Source of the DNA: Isoptericola variabilis 225
GTDB lineage: Bacteria > Actinomycetota > Actinomycetes > Actinomycetales > Cellulomonadaceae
Assembly: GCF_000215105.1 (NCBI RefSeq)
Contig: NC_015588.1
Coordinates: 124,001-188,000, forward strand
DNA: 64,000 nucleotides
Reading direction: 5' to 3'
The position numbers and the translations under genes are program-made. This document shows, piece by piece, positions 27,619 through 37,453 of the stretch. The notes beneath the pieces were generated by a model. The model made no database searches. It was not told the origin of the DNA and saw nothing but the letters and a program-made list of their open reading frames with translations. Within the stretch, counting starts at the first letter, position 1. Each line of letters starts with the position of its first letter.

Positions 27619-28665
27619 ATGACTGCCGCACACGTCCCTGCCATCCACCGGATCTCGCGCATCCTCGCGACGATGCGCGCGCCCGACTCGCCGTTGCGCA
27701 CCATGCTGTCCGCGGCCTTGGACGGTCCGCCGGCCGTTCCCGAGCCGATCGACCTGTCGCTCGTGAGCACGACGGCGGTCGCCCGGCGCGTGCAGGACGG
27801 CACCTTCCAGCGGGTTCGTCCGGGCGTCTACCTCTCGTCGGCGGAGCCGCCGTCCGACAGCGGCTACGTCGATCGCCTCCTTGCCGAGGTCCGAGGCGTG
27901 AACGAGCGCGCCTCCGGCCGGTTCTGGTTCAGCCATGCGACGGCGGCGCTGCTCCACGGCGGGTGGCTCTACGACGTCCCGGAGCTGGTGCACGTCACGC
28001 ACACCTTCCACCCGCACGTCGCCCGCGACGACGAGCCGCGGCTGCGCCGGCACCACACGACGCTGCCGGAGCGTGACCGCGCCGAGGTCGGCGGCATCCC
28101 GGTGACGTCGATCGAGCGGACGCTCGTCGACTGCGCCCGGAGCCTGCAGCCCACCAGCGCCGTGGTCGCGGCCGACTCGCTCTTCCGACTGGGTGCCGAC
28201 CCGGCGATCGTGTCGCGGATCATGAGCGAGTCGACCGGGAAGCGGGGCATCGTGCAGGCCCGGCGCACGCTGGAAGTCTGCGACCCCCGCTCGGGGTCGC
28301 CGGGCGAGTCCGCCTCACGGGTCGTCGCCGTCGACGACGGCCTGCCGCGGCCGGAGTGCCAGATCGAGGTGGCCACCGTCGACGGCACGTTCTTCGTCGA
28401 CTTCGGGTGGGAGGACGTGCGCCTCGCGGTCGAGTTCGACGGCGCGGTGAAGTACTCCGGGGGCGAGTACGGCGATCCTGACCGGGTGCGGTACCTCGAG
28501 GCGGTCCGGCAGCGCGCGCTCGAGGCTGCGGGCTGGATCGTGATCCGCGTGCGCTGGGAGGAGCTCGCGGACCCGCTCGCGCTGGGCCTGCGCATCCGCA
28601 GGGAGTACGAGCGAGCCAGGTACCGCCGTCGGGCACGGGACGGACGGGTCCTCATGGCGGTGTGA
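27619..28665 (+). CDS. AbiEi-antitoxin-like / DUF559 (Vsr-fold) protein
   Basis: 348 residues. The N-terminal part fits the AbiEi-type winged-helix family (LSLVSTTAVARRVQDGTFQRVRPGVYL, FSHATAALLHGGWL, IPVTSIERTLVDCAR). The C-terminal part is a DUF559/VSR-like nuclease fold with VDFGWEDVRLAVEFDG and a final VRWEEL. Such fusions are frequent in actinobacteria, usually without a toxin partner, and none is adjacent here. Start uncertain: ATG 27619 or the ATG at 27703. Confidence 0.72.
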   Translation: MTAAHVPAIHRISRILATMRAPDSPLRTMLSAALDGPPAVPEPIDLSLVSTTAVARRVQDGTFQRVRPGVYLSSAEPPSDSGYVDRLLAEVRGVNERASGRFWFSHATAALLHGGWLYDVPELVHVTHTFHPHVARDDEPRLRRHHTTLPERDRAEVGGIPVTSIERTLVDCARSLQPTSAVVAADSLFRLGADPAIVSRIMSESTGKRGIVQARRTLEVCDPRSGSPGESASRVVAVDDGLPRPECQIEVATVDGTFFVDFGWEDVRLAVEFDGAVKYSGGEYGDPDRVRYLEAVRQRALEAAGWIVIRVRWEELADPLALGLRIRREYERARYRRRARDGRVLMAV

Positions 28666-28684
28666 CGACGCATCGAGAGACGAC

Positions 28685-28720
28685 GACGGCGGGCGCCCCG
28701 GGTCCGGGGCACCCGCCGTC
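28685..28720. terminator. Bidirectional-type hairpin between convergent genes
   Basis: A 17-bp stem with one G-T wobble (28685-28701 with 28704-28720) lies 20 bp after the DUF559 gene and next to the repeat array that follows livF. Confidence 0.7.
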
Positions 28721-28721
28721 G

Positions 28722-28783
28722 CGCTACCTCGGCGACGAACGCGCTACCTCGCGAGATGCAGCGCTACCTCGGCAGGAGACGCG

Positions 28784-28791
<8 letters not shown>
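28722..28791 (-). repeat. 20-bp-period repeat array 4 (4 units)
   Basis: On the plus strand CGCTACCTCG at 28722, 28742 and 28762 and CGCTACGTCG at 28782, exactly 20 bp apart. Read on the minus strand all point in the sense of livF. The unit nearest livF supplies its TAG stop codon (28784-28786). Confidence 0.97.
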
Positions 28792-29598
<807 letters not shown>

Positions 29599-29602
<4 letters not shown>

Positions 29603-30573
29603 CGCTTCTCCTCCTCGGCCTCGAGCCGGGCCAGGATCGCGGGGTCGAGCAGCGAGTCGTCCCCGAGGTCGGTGTCGTGGTGCGCGCCGAGGTAGGCGTC
29701 GACCACGGCCTGGTCCTTCATGACGCTCTCGGGCGGACCCTCGGCGACGATCCGGCCCTCGGCCATGACGACGACCCAGTCGGAGATGTGACGCACGGCG
29801 TGCATGTCGTGCTCGACGAAGAGCACGGTCATGCCCTCGTCGCGCAGCGCCTGGATGTGCCCCAGGAGCGACTGGACGAGGGCCGGGTTCACGCCGGCCA
29901 TCGGCTCGTCGAGCATGATCATCGTCGGATCGGTCATGAGCGCGCGCGCCATCTCGAGCAGCTTGCGCTGACCGCCGGAGAGCGACCCGGCGAAGTCACC
30001 GGCCTTCGTGTCGAGCTTGAACCGGGCGAGGATCTCCATCGCCTTGTCCGTCGCCTCGGCCTCGTGCTTCTTCCACGTGAACGGGAGCCACGACAGGAAG
30101 AGGTTCTCGCCCGGGTTGCTCGTCGAGGCGAGCAGCATGTTCTGCAGCACGGTCAGGCGCGAGAGCGCCTTGGTGAGCTGGAACGTCCGCACCATGCCGG
30201 CCTTCGCCACCGCGGCGCCGCTCTTGCCCGCGAGCGAGCGGCCCTGGAAGCTCCACGACCCGCTGTTGGGCGCGTCGAAGCCGGTGATGAGGTTGAACAG
30301 CGTCGTCTTGCCGGCACCGTTCGGGCCGATGAGCGCCGTGATGGCGCCCTCCTGCACCTCGAGGTGGTCGACGTCGACGGCGGTCATGCCGCCGAAGCGC
30401 CGGACGACGTCGTCCATCGTGAGGATCGCGTCGGGCTTGCTCGATCCGGGCTTGGCCTCGACGTTCGACAGGTCGCGCAGGACCTTCTTGTGGTCCTCCG
30501 TGAGCGGGCCGGCCTTGGCCGCGGCGGCGGCCGCCGCCTCCTGCGTGGTCATCGTCGTCTCGTCAGCGGACAT
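29599..30573 (-). CDS. livG: Branched-chain amino-acid ABC transporter ATPase (LivG)
   Basis: 324 residues, about 60 longer than typical LivG owing to an Ala-rich N-terminal extension (TTQEAAAAAAAKAGPLTEDH) and a C-terminal tail. Walker A GPNGAGKTTLFN, signature SLSGGQRKLLEMARAL, Walker B IMLDEPMAGVNP and switch FVEHDM are present. The start lies inside the 3' end of livM (11-bp overlap). Confidence 0.92.
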
Positions 30574-31564
30574 TGAAGGCCAGCTCCTTCTTGTTCCCGA
30601 GGATGCCCTGCGGCCGGAAGATCACGAGGAGCATCAGCGTGATTCCTACGAGCATGCCGCCGATCTGCTCGACGTTGGTCGTGGTGATGAACTCGCCCAG
30701 CCCGGTGTTGGCGGTGAGCGAGCGCATGCCCGTGCGCATGAGCATGTAGGCCGCGAAGAAGATCATCGACCCGAGCACCGGACCGAACACCGTCGCGGCT
30801 CCGCCGAGCAGCAGGACCGTCCAGGTGAAGAAGGTCATGGTGCGGCCCATGGCGTCGGGTGCGATCGCCAGGGGTAGCGCGTAGACGACGCCTCCGATCG
30901 CGCCGATCACGCCACCGAGGATCAGGGCCTGCATCTTGTACGAGTAGACGTTCTTGCCGAGCGCGCGCACGGCGTCCTCGTCCTCGCGGATGCCCTTGAG
31001 CACGCGGCCCCACGGGCTGCGCGTGATGAGCCAGACGAACAGGAGGATGAGCGCGACCACGCCCCACGCGAAGATGCGGGTCCACCACGAGTCGGAGCCC
31101 GTGTTGATGTACTCGAGCGGCCCGATGGCGGTGCGGCCCTCGGGGAGCGGCGACAGCGCGTGGAACGTCGTCTTGAAGTCGCGGCCCTGGAGGCCGGACG
31201 CGCCGCCGGTCCACTCCTGGAGCCAGGTCGAGCGACCGACCCAGCGGATGATCTCCGCGGCCGAGATGGTGACGATCGCCAGATAGTCACCTCTGAGCTG
31301 CAGCGTCGGGATGCCGAGGATCAGGGCGAACAACGTGCCCGCCGCGACGGCCACGAGCAGCGCCACGAAGAACGGGGCGCCGGCGATGGTCGCGATGCCG
31401 AACCCGTAGGCGCCGAGCAGCATGAACCCGGCCTGGCCCATGTTGAGCAGGCCCGTGTACCCGAAGTGCAGGTTGAGGCCGATGGCCGCGATGGCGTACG
31501 CCGCCGTCGTCGGAGCGATCAGCTCCGCCAGCGTCTGCGTGAGGATGCGCAGGAACTCGTCCAT
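30563..31564 (-). CDS. livM: Branched-chain amino-acid ABC transporter permease (LivM)
   Basis: 333 residues, eight or more membrane helices. LNLHFGYTGLLNMGQAGFMLLGAY and the EAA-type loop PWGRVLKGIREDEDAVRALGKNV are typical of LivM. It ends FRPQGILGNKKELAFNVR. Located 13 bp after livH. A large loop between helices (GGASGLQGRDFKTTFHALSPLPEG) probably lies outside. Confidence 0.92.
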   Translation of the reverse strand: MDEFLRILTQTLAELIAPTTAAYAIAAIGLNLHFGYTGLLNMGQAGFMLLGAYGFGIATIAGAPFFVALLVAVAAGTLFALILGIPTLQLRGDYLAIVTISAAEIIRWVGRSTWLQEWTGGASGLQGRDFKTTFHALSPLPEGRTAIGPLEYINTGSDSWWTRIFAWGVVALILLFVWLITRSPWGRVLKGIREDEDAVRALGKNVYSYKMQALILGGVIGAIGGVVYALPLAIAPDAMGRTMTFFTWTVLLLGGAATVFGPVLGSMIFFAAYMLMRTGMRSLTANTGLGEFITTTNVEQIGGMLVGITLMLLVIFRPQGILGNKKELAFNVR

Positions 31565-31577
31565 GGTGGGACTCCCT

Positions 31578-33023
31578 TCAGCCGATCCGCTCGCGGCGGC
31601 CGAGGATGCCCTGCGGCCTGAACAGGAGCACGAGGATGAGGATCACGAGCGCCGACGCGTAGCGCAGGTCGCTCTGGATCACGAGGTTGGACAGCTCGAC
31701 GACGAGGCCGATGAGGATCGACCCCACGAGCGCGCCGAACGCGGTGCCGAGACCGCCCAGGGTCACGGCCGCGAACATGAGCAGCAGGAGCTGCACGCCG
31801 AGCTGCCAGTTGAACGCGCCGTACGAGATGCCCCACATGAGGCCGGCGAGCGCCGCGAACGACGTCGCCATGATCCACACGATGCGGACGATCTTGTCCG
31901 GGTCGATGCCGGTCGCGGCGGCGAGCGCCGGGTTGTCGGACACCGCGCGCGTCGCCTGGCCGATACGGGTGCGGGTGAGGAACCACGCGATCCCGATGAT
32001 GCACACGAGCGCGACGACCATGGAGAGCCACGACGCCGTGCTCAGCGTGACGCCCAGGAGCGTCAGCGGGCGCGGGTTCGTCTGCAGGATGCGCTCGGAC
32101 CCGCCGCCGATGAGCAGCTGGATCAGGTACTGCAGCGCGATCGACAGACCGATGGTGACGATCATGAGCTGCATGATCGGCGTGCCCCGCCGTCGGAGCG
32201 GCCGCCAGATCCCGGCGTCCTGCGCGAGGCCCGTGAGCGCGCAGAGGGCGATCGTCACCAGGGCGCCGGCGACGATGGGCATGCCCATCTGGTTGATGAA
32301 GATGAACCCGAGCGCGGCACCGAGCGCGAACTGCTCGCCGTGCGCGAAGTTCGACAGCCCCGTGGTGCCGAAGATGAGGTTCAGCCCGATGGAGGCGAGC
32401 GCGAGCAGGAGCCCGAAGCGGATGCCCGAACCGAACTGCTGCCAGACCTGGCCCCAGGTGAGGGCCCGCTTGGACGCGTCGCCCTCGGGGGCCGCGCCCA
32501 CGCCCTCGGCGTCGGGGGCGGCGGGGTCGCCGGCCGTGCCGCCGCCGGCGTCCTGCGTGGCGGTCGCCGTCGGCGTGCTGGGGGCGGCCGCGCCGGCGCC
32601 GACGCGGAACGCCGCCCGTGCGGTGCCGCCGGTCTGGGCCGTGACCTCGACCTCGGTCGGCGCGCCCTCGGGCAGCGGCGTGTCGGCGGGCAGCGTGGCC
32701 GGGTCGATCGTCACCGTGTACCGGCCGACCTCGGGGACGGCGATGGACACCGGCGCGTCGGCCGTCGTCGTGACCGTCTCGCTGAAGCCTCCGGCACCCG
32801 CGACCGTGAGGTCGACGTCGGGGATGCGTTCGTTCTCGGCGTCGAGAACCATGACGGCCACGCAGGCCGTCGTGTCGTCGGGTTGGCAGTCGGTGGCCAC
32901 GGACTGGGCGTCCGCGCTCGCCGTGGCGGCTGGTGCGGACAGCAGCACGGGTGCGGCTGCGATCGCGAGCGCCGCCAGGATGCGGCGAGCCACGCTCGCG
33001 ATGGGGGGTCGATCCGCTGTCAT
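31578..33023 (-). CDS. livH: LivH permease with N-terminal secreted beta-domain
   Basis: 481 residues; LivH is usually about 290-310. Residues 1-38 form a signal peptide (ILAALAIAAAPVLLSAPAATASA), about 40-140 a carboxypeptidase-regulatory/Ig-like beta-sandwich (ACVAVMVLDAENERIPDVDLTVAG, VGRYTVTIDPATLP) with two early Cys residues, then a Thr/Ala/Gly linker and the LivH permease from about residue 190 (LNLIFGTTGLSNFAHGEQFALGA, RRRGTPIMQLMIVTIGLS). The extension would sit outside the membrane, where it could help dock the lipoprotein LivK (inference). It heads livHMGF. Confidence 0.88.
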   Translation of the reverse strand: MTADRPPIASVARRILAALAIAAAPVLLSAPAATASADAQSVATDCQPDDTTACVAVMVLDAENERIPDVDLTVAGAGGFSETVTTTADAPVSIAVPEVGRYTVTIDPATLPADTPLPEGAPTEVEVTAQTGGTARAAFRVGAGAAAPSTPTATATQDAGGGTAGDPAAPDAEGVGAAPEGDASKRALTWGQVWQQFGSGIRFGLLLALASIGLNLIFGTTGLSNFAHGEQFALGAALGFIFINQMGMPIVAGALVTIALCALTGLAQDAGIWRPLRRRGTPIMQLMIVTIGLSIALQYLIQLLIGGGSERILQTNPRPLTLLGVTLSTASWLSMVVALVCIIGIAWFLTRTRIGQATRAVSDNPALAAATGIDPDKIVRIVWIMATSFAALAGLMWGISYGAFNWQLGVQLLLLMFAAVTLGGLGTAFGALVGSILIGLVVELSNLVIQSDLRYASALVILILVLLFRPQGILGRRERIG

Positions 33024-33147
33024 CGGGCGGGTCCTCCGTCGGGTCAGGTGCGTGCTCCCCGAGGCAGCTCGGGGCCGCCCGTGCTCCCCGGCGATGCAGC
33101 GAACCTAAAGGCCCCATGTATCTTCCGGGTTTCGCGAGCGTGCCGTG

Positions 33148-33190
33148 AGTGTAGCGGCGCACTGTGACCTGGATTACGCTCCTGCGTCAC
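33148..33190 (-). promoter_or_regulatory. Promoter and GlnR-like site of livHMGF
   Basis: On the minus strand GTGAC (33190-33186), 17 nt, GTCAC (33168-33164), 7 nt, CGCTAC and -10 TACACT (33153-33148). The layout is identical to the livK promoter at 25903-25945, although spacer bases differ. It lies 125 bp ahead of livH. Confidence 0.6.
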
Positions 33191-33311
33191 AGTCGCAGGT
33201 CACGTGGCGGCCCGTTCGCGGTCAACCTGCGGGTTTGGGTGTTCGGGCAGGTCGCAAACCGTTGCGGACCCGTGACCAACGGGCCGGCGGCACGACGTCG
33301 GACGCTCGCCG

Positions 33312-33317
33312 TACGCT
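33312..33317 (+). promoter_or_regulatory. -10 element of a probable leaderless promoter
   Basis: TACGCT ends 7 nt before the GTG at 33325. Confidence 0.55.
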
Positions 33318-33324
33318 GGCGGAC

Positions 33325-35610
33325 GTGTCCGACGTCGAGCAGCACGCACCCGCCCCCGCGTCACCCGAGGCGCGACCCGAGACCGACAACCTGCCGCAGC
33401 GTCCGCCCGTCGCGCCGCGCCGCCCGGCCGAGCGCACGCACCACGGGCACACGTTCGTCGACGACTACGAGTGGCTGCGCGCCAAGGACGACCCGGAGGT
33501 CGTCGCGCACCTCGAGGCGGAGAACGCGTGGACCCAGGCGCAGCTCGAGCACCTCGCCCCGCTGCGCCAGCGCGTCTTCGACGAGATCAAGGCGCGCACG
33601 CTCGAGACGGACCTGTCCGTGCCGACGCGCCAGGGCGCGTACTGGTACTACACGCGCACGGTCGAGGGGAAGCAGTACCCGATCCACGCACGTGTGCCCG
33701 CGGCGGGTGTCGGGGAGGGCGTCGCCGCCTGGACGCCGCCCGAGATCGAGCCCCTACGCGTGCCCGACGGCGAGCAGGTGCTGCTCGACCAGAACGTCGA
33801 GGCCGAGGGTCACGACTTCTTCTCGCTCGGCTCGTTCGCCGTGACGCCGACCGACGGCCGCCGCCTCGCGTACGCCGTCGACACGACCGGCGACGAGCGC
33901 TACACCTTGCGCATCCGTGACCTCGACACGGGCCAGGACCTGCCCGACGAGGTCGAGAACACCTTCCCGGGCGCGGTCATCACGCCCGACGGCGAGCACG
34001 TCTTCTACCCGACGGTCGACGACGCGTGGCGCCCGTACCGGATCTGGCGCCACCGCGTCGGCACGCCGGCGTCGCAGGACGTCGTGGTGTTCGAGGAGCC
34101 CGACGAGCGGTTCTGGGTCGGGGTGGGGCTCTCGCGTTCGCAGCGCTTCCTGCAGATCGAGCTCGGCTCCAAGACGACGAGCGAGGCCTGGATCCTCGAG
34201 GCGGACGACCCGACGGGCGCGTTCCGCCCGGTGTGGACGCGGCGCGAGGGCGTCGAGTACTCGGTCGAGCACGTCGTGCTGCCGGACGCCGAGGGCGGCG
34301 GCCGCGACGCACTCCTCATCCTCCACAACGACGGCGCCCAGAACTTCGAGCTCGTCGTGACGGACGTCCCCGCCCGGCCCGGCGGTGGCCCCGCGGGCGA
34401 CGACGGCCCGGCCGCGCCGCTCGACCCGGCCGCGGCCACCGTCGTCGTGCCGCACGACCCCGAGACGCGCCTGGAGTCGGTCGACGCGTTCGCGCGGCAC
34501 GTCGCGCTCGGCTACCGCCGTGACGCCGTCCCGCGCGTCGGGCTCGTGTCCCTCGCCGACGTCGCGCCCCGCAGTCCGTGGACGGTCCGCGAGATCGCGT
34601 TCGACGAGCCGCTCTACACCGCGGCGCTCGACGCCAACCCGGTGTTCGACCAGCCCGTGCTGCGCCTGCAGTACACGTCGTTCGTCACGCCCGCCACGGT
34701 GTACGACGTCGACCTCGCCACCGGCGAGCGCCTCCTGCGCAAGCGGCAGCCCGTGCTCGGCGGCTACGACCCGGCGGACTACGTCCAGCGCCGCGAGTGG
34801 GCGGTGGCCGAGGACGGCACGCAGGTGCCGATCAGCCTCGTGTGGCGGCGCGACGCCGTCACTCTCGACGAGGCCGGCACGCGCGCCGAGCCCGCGCCGC
34901 TGCTGCTCTACGGGTACGGCGCGTACGAGATCAGCATCGACCCGTACTTCACGGTCCCGCGCCTGAGCCTGCTCGACCGCGGCGTCGTGTTCGCCGTCGC
35001 GCACGTGCGCGGCGGCGGCGAGATGGGCCGGCGCTGGTACGACGACGGCAAGCTGAGCCGCAAGAAGAACACGTTCACCGACTTCGTCGCGTGCGCGAAG
35101 CACCTCGTCGAGACGGGCTGGACCTCGCCCGAGCGCATGGTCGCCGACGGTGGCAGCGCCGGCGGGCTGCTGATGGGCGCGGTGACGAACCTCGCGCCCG
35201 AGCTCTTCGCCGGCGTGCTCGCGGGCGTGCCGTTCGTCGACCCGCTCACGTCGATCCTCGACCCGTCGCTGCCGCTGACCGTCGTCGAGTGGGACGAGTG
35301 GGGCAACCCGCTCGAGGACCCTGAGGTCTACGCGTACATGCGCTCGTACTCGCCCTACGAGAACGTGCCCGACGACGCGTCGCACTACCCGCGGATCCTC
35401 GCGGTCACGTCGTTCCACGACACGCGGGTGCTGTACGTGGAGCCGGCCAAGTGGGTCGCGCGGCTGCGGGCCGCGGGAGCGCCCGCGCTGCTCAAGATCG
35501 AGATGGCGGCCGGCCACGGCGGCGTCTCCGGCCGGTACGCGCGGTGGGAGGAGATCGCGTTCGAGCACGCCTGGATCCTCGACGTGCTGGGGCTCGCCGA
35601 CGTCCGCTGA
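33325..35610 (+). CDS. ptrB: Oligopeptidase B (S9A serine peptidase)
   Basis: 761 residues from the GTG at 33325. The N-terminal seven-bladed propeller gates a C-terminal alpha/beta-hydrolase domain. The catalytic triad is Ser611 in DGGSAGGLLMG, Asp699 in SFHDTRVLYVEPAKW and His731 in AGHGGVSGRY. Cytosolic cleavage after Arg/Lys in short peptides is expected. The GTG was preferred to upstream in-frame starts because DVEQHAPAP begins right after a -10 hexamer and upstream residues are unrelated. Confidence 0.92.
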   Translation: MSDVEQHAPAPASPEARPETDNLPQRPPVAPRRPAERTHHGHTFVDDYEWLRAKDDPEVVAHLEAENAWTQAQLEHLAPLRQRVFDEIKARTLETDLSVPTRQGAYWYYTRTVEGKQYPIHARVPAAGVGEGVAAWTPPEIEPLRVPDGEQVLLDQNVEAEGHDFFSLGSFAVTPTDGRRLAYAVDTTGDERYTLRIRDLDTGQDLPDEVENTFPGAVITPDGEHVFYPTVDDAWRPYRIWRHRVGTPASQDVVVFEEPDERFWVGVGLSRSQRFLQIELGSKTTSEAWILEADDPTGAFRPVWTRREGVEYSVEHVVLPDAEGGGRDALLILHNDGAQNFELVVTDVPARPGGGPAGDDGPAAPLDPAAATVVVPHDPETRLESVDAFARHVALGYRRDAVPRVGLVSLADVAPRSPWTVREIAFDEPLYTAALDANPVFDQPVLRLQYTSFVTPATVYDVDLATGERLLRKRQPVLGGYDPADYVQRREWAVAEDGTQVPISLVWRRDAVTLDEAGTRAEPAPLLLYGYGAYEISIDPYFTVPRLSLLDRGVVFAVAHVRGGGEMGRRWYDDGKLSRKKNTFTDFVACAKHLVETGWTSPERMVADGGSAGGLLMGAVTNLAPELFAGVLAGVPFVDPLTSILDPSLPLTVVEWDEWGNPLEDPEVYAYMRSYSPYENVPDDASHYPRILAVTSFHDTRVLYVEPAKWVARLRAAGAPALLKIEMAAGHGGVSGRYARWEEIAFEHAWILDVLGLADVR

Positions 35611-35667
35611 CCGTGCCCGGGTCTCACGACACGTTCGAGCGGTACCGGGTACCACCGTCGAACGGAA

Positions 35668-35696
35668 GATGAACATTGGGTTAACGAGAGCCGAAC
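35668..35696 (-). promoter_or_regulatory. PHO box (PhoP-type) ahead of the PiT gene
   Basis: Read on the minus strand: GTTCGGC-N4-GTTAACC-N4-GTTCATC, three 7-bp direct repeats with exact 11-nt periodicity, as in actinobacterial PhoP boxes (consensus GTTCACC). It lies about 60 bp upstream of the phosphate transporter, the expected kind of target. Confidence 0.7.
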
Positions 35697-35744
35697 TGTT
35701 CACCTGGAGGCCGCCCCCAGGCCGACTGTGACCCACGCACACTG

Positions 35745-35750
35745 CACCAT
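35745..35750 (+). promoter_or_regulatory. -10-like element before the PiT start
   Basis: CACCAT ends 6 nt before the GTG at 35757, the same geometry as the other leaderless candidates but a poorer hexamer. Confidence 0.35.
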
Positions 35751-35756
35751 GGATCC

Positions 35757-37004
35757 GTGACCGAGACGCTGCTGCTCGTGCTCGTCGTCGTGACCGCTCT
35801 GGCCTTCGACTTCACGAACGGATTTCACGACACGGGGAACGCGATGGCCACGTCCATCGCGACCCGCGCGCTCAAGCCCAAGACCGCCGTCCTCCTGTCC
35901 GCCGTCCTCAACATGATCGGCGCGTTCCTCTCGCTGTCCGTCGCCGCGACCATCGCCAAGGGCCTGGTCGACGCGAACGTGATCACGCTCGAGGTCGTGT
36001 TCGCCGGCCTGGTCGGTGGCATCGTGTGGAACCTCGTGACCTGGTTGCTCGGCCTGCCGTCGAGCTCGTCGCACGCCCTCGTGGGCGGCGTCGTCGGGTC
36101 GGTGCTGGCCGCCGTCGGCACGTCCGGCGTCATCTGGACGGGCGTCGTCGCGAAGGTCCTGGTGCCGGCCCTCCTCGCGCCGCTCGTGGCCATCGCGGTC
36201 GCCGCGACGGGCACGTGGCTCGTCGCCCGGCTGACGCGCGGTCTGCCGCAGGACGCGACGTCGCACGGGTTCCGCTGGGGCCAGGTCGGGTCGGCCTCGC
36301 TCGTGTCCCTCGCGCACGGCACCAACGACGCGCAGAAGTCGATGGGCATCATCCTGCTCGCGCTCATCGCGGGCGGCGCCGTACCCGCCGACTCCGGGGT
36401 GCCGTTCTGGGTGATCTTCTCCTGCGCGTTCTTCATGGCGCTCGGCACGTACCTGGGCGGGTGGCGCATCATCCGCACGCTCGGCAAGGGCCTCGTCGAG
36501 ATCGACACCCGCCAGGGCATGTCGGCCGAGACCGCGTCCGCGGCCGTGATCATGCTCTCGAGCTACTTCGGTTTCTCGCTGTCGACGACGCACGTCGCGA
36601 CCGGCTCGATCATGGGCTCCGGCGTGGGCATGCCCGGCGCCACGGTCCGCTGGGGCGTCGCGGGCCGCATGCTCGCCGCCTGGGGCATGACGCTGCCGGC
36701 GGCCGGCATCGTCGGTGCCGTGTGCCTGTGGCTCCAGCACGGGGTCGGCGGGTTCGGCGGCAGCATGCTGGTCTTCGCCCTGCTGGTGCTCGCGTCCGTC
36801 GCGATGTGGGTCGCGTCGCGCCGTCGACCCGTCCACCACGCGAACGTCAACGAGCCGTGGGACGAGGAGAAGGGCAAGACCCTCGAGCCCGTCGCGGCCA
36901 CGACCGGCGTCGCCGCCCCGCCGCACGTCGCGCCCGTCGAGGCCGACCACGAGAGCCCCGTCTCCGAGGCGATCACCATCACGACCCCGGTGAGGAAGGC
37001 ATGA
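35757..37004 (+). CDS. pit: PiT-family inorganic phosphate transporter
   Basis: 415 residues, about ten membrane helices. The duplicated PiT signatures are both present: FDFTNGFHDTGNAMATSIATRAL near the N-terminus and SLAHGTNDAQKSMGIILLAL in the second half, plus LGLPSSSSHALVGGVVGSV. It imports phosphate with protons or cations. The C-terminal about 60 residues are a soluble tail. A PHO box lies upstream. The stop overlaps the ATG of a small membrane protein. Confidence 0.93.
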   Translation: MTETLLLVLVVVTALAFDFTNGFHDTGNAMATSIATRALKPKTAVLLSAVLNMIGAFLSLSVAATIAKGLVDANVITLEVVFAGLVGGIVWNLVTWLLGLPSSSSHALVGGVVGSVLAAVGTSGVIWTGVVAKVLVPALLAPLVAIAVAATGTWLVARLTRGLPQDATSHGFRWGQVGSASLVSLAHGTNDAQKSMGIILLALIAGGAVPADSGVPFWVIFSCAFFMALGTYLGGWRIIRTLGKGLVEIDTRQGMSAETASAAVIMLSSYFGFSLSTTHVATGSIMGSGVGMPGATVRWGVAGRMLAAWGMTLPAAGIVGAVCLWLQHGVGGFGGSMLVFALLVLASVAMWVASRRRPVHHANVNEPWDEEKGKTLEPVAATTGVAAPPHVAPVEADHESPVSEAITITTPVRKA

Positions 37005-37270
37005 GCGAGTTCATCGAGTGGGACGCCCTCGCCCGTGTCCTCGTCGTCGGCATCCTCGTCGGCGCCGGCATCCCGGCGCTCTTCGCCCTCGGCCTGCGCC
37101 TCGTGGTGAAGCCCGACGGCGGCACGTCCGCGGGTGCCGACGGCGGTGCGCCCGCCGCGGCGCGGACCCGCCCCGGGATCGGGCGCCTCGTCGCCGCGGG
37201 GCTGTGCTTCGCCGTCTGCGTCGGCGCGGTCATCACCGGCATCGGCTTCCTCGTCTCCGGCGGCCACTGA
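37001..37270 (+). CDS. Small membrane protein coupled to PiT
   Basis: 89 residues, two membrane helices (about residues 11-34 and 62-84) joined by a Gly/Ala/Pro-rich loop. The ATG overlaps the PiT TGA (ATGA). Similar small proteins accompany PiT in other actinobacteria, so an accessory role is likely, but no function is known to me. Its 3' end is followed at once by a repeat array. Confidence 0.72.
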   Translation: MSEFIEWDALARVLVVGILVGAGIPALFALGLRLVVKPDGGTSAGADGGAPAAARTRPGIGRLVAAGLCFAVCVGAVITGIGFLVSGGH

Positions 37271-37283
37271 CCCCTCGCATCTC

Positions 37284-37453
37284 GCGAAGTAGCGCACCAT
37301 CTCGCGAGGTAGCGCTGCATCTCGCGAGGTAGCGCTGCATCTCGCGAGGTAGCGCTGCATCTCGCGAGGTAGCGCTCCGCGCGCCGAGGTAGCGCCACGG
37401 TCGCGCTACTTCGCCGAGTCGAGCGCTACGTCGCGGAATGCAGCGCTACCTCG
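37284..37453. repeat. 20-bp-period repeat array 5 (9 units, head-to-head)
   Basis: CGAAGTAGCG at 37284, CGAGGTAGCG at 37304, 37324, 37344, 37364 and 37384, then CGCTACTTCG at 37404, CGCTACGTCG at 37424 and CGCTACCTCG at 37444, all in one 20-bp register. Four consecutive units also share identical spacers (CTGCATCTCG), suggesting recent copying. Each half is sense to the gene it follows; the last unit contains the TAG stop of the GH3 gene. Confidence 0.97.
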
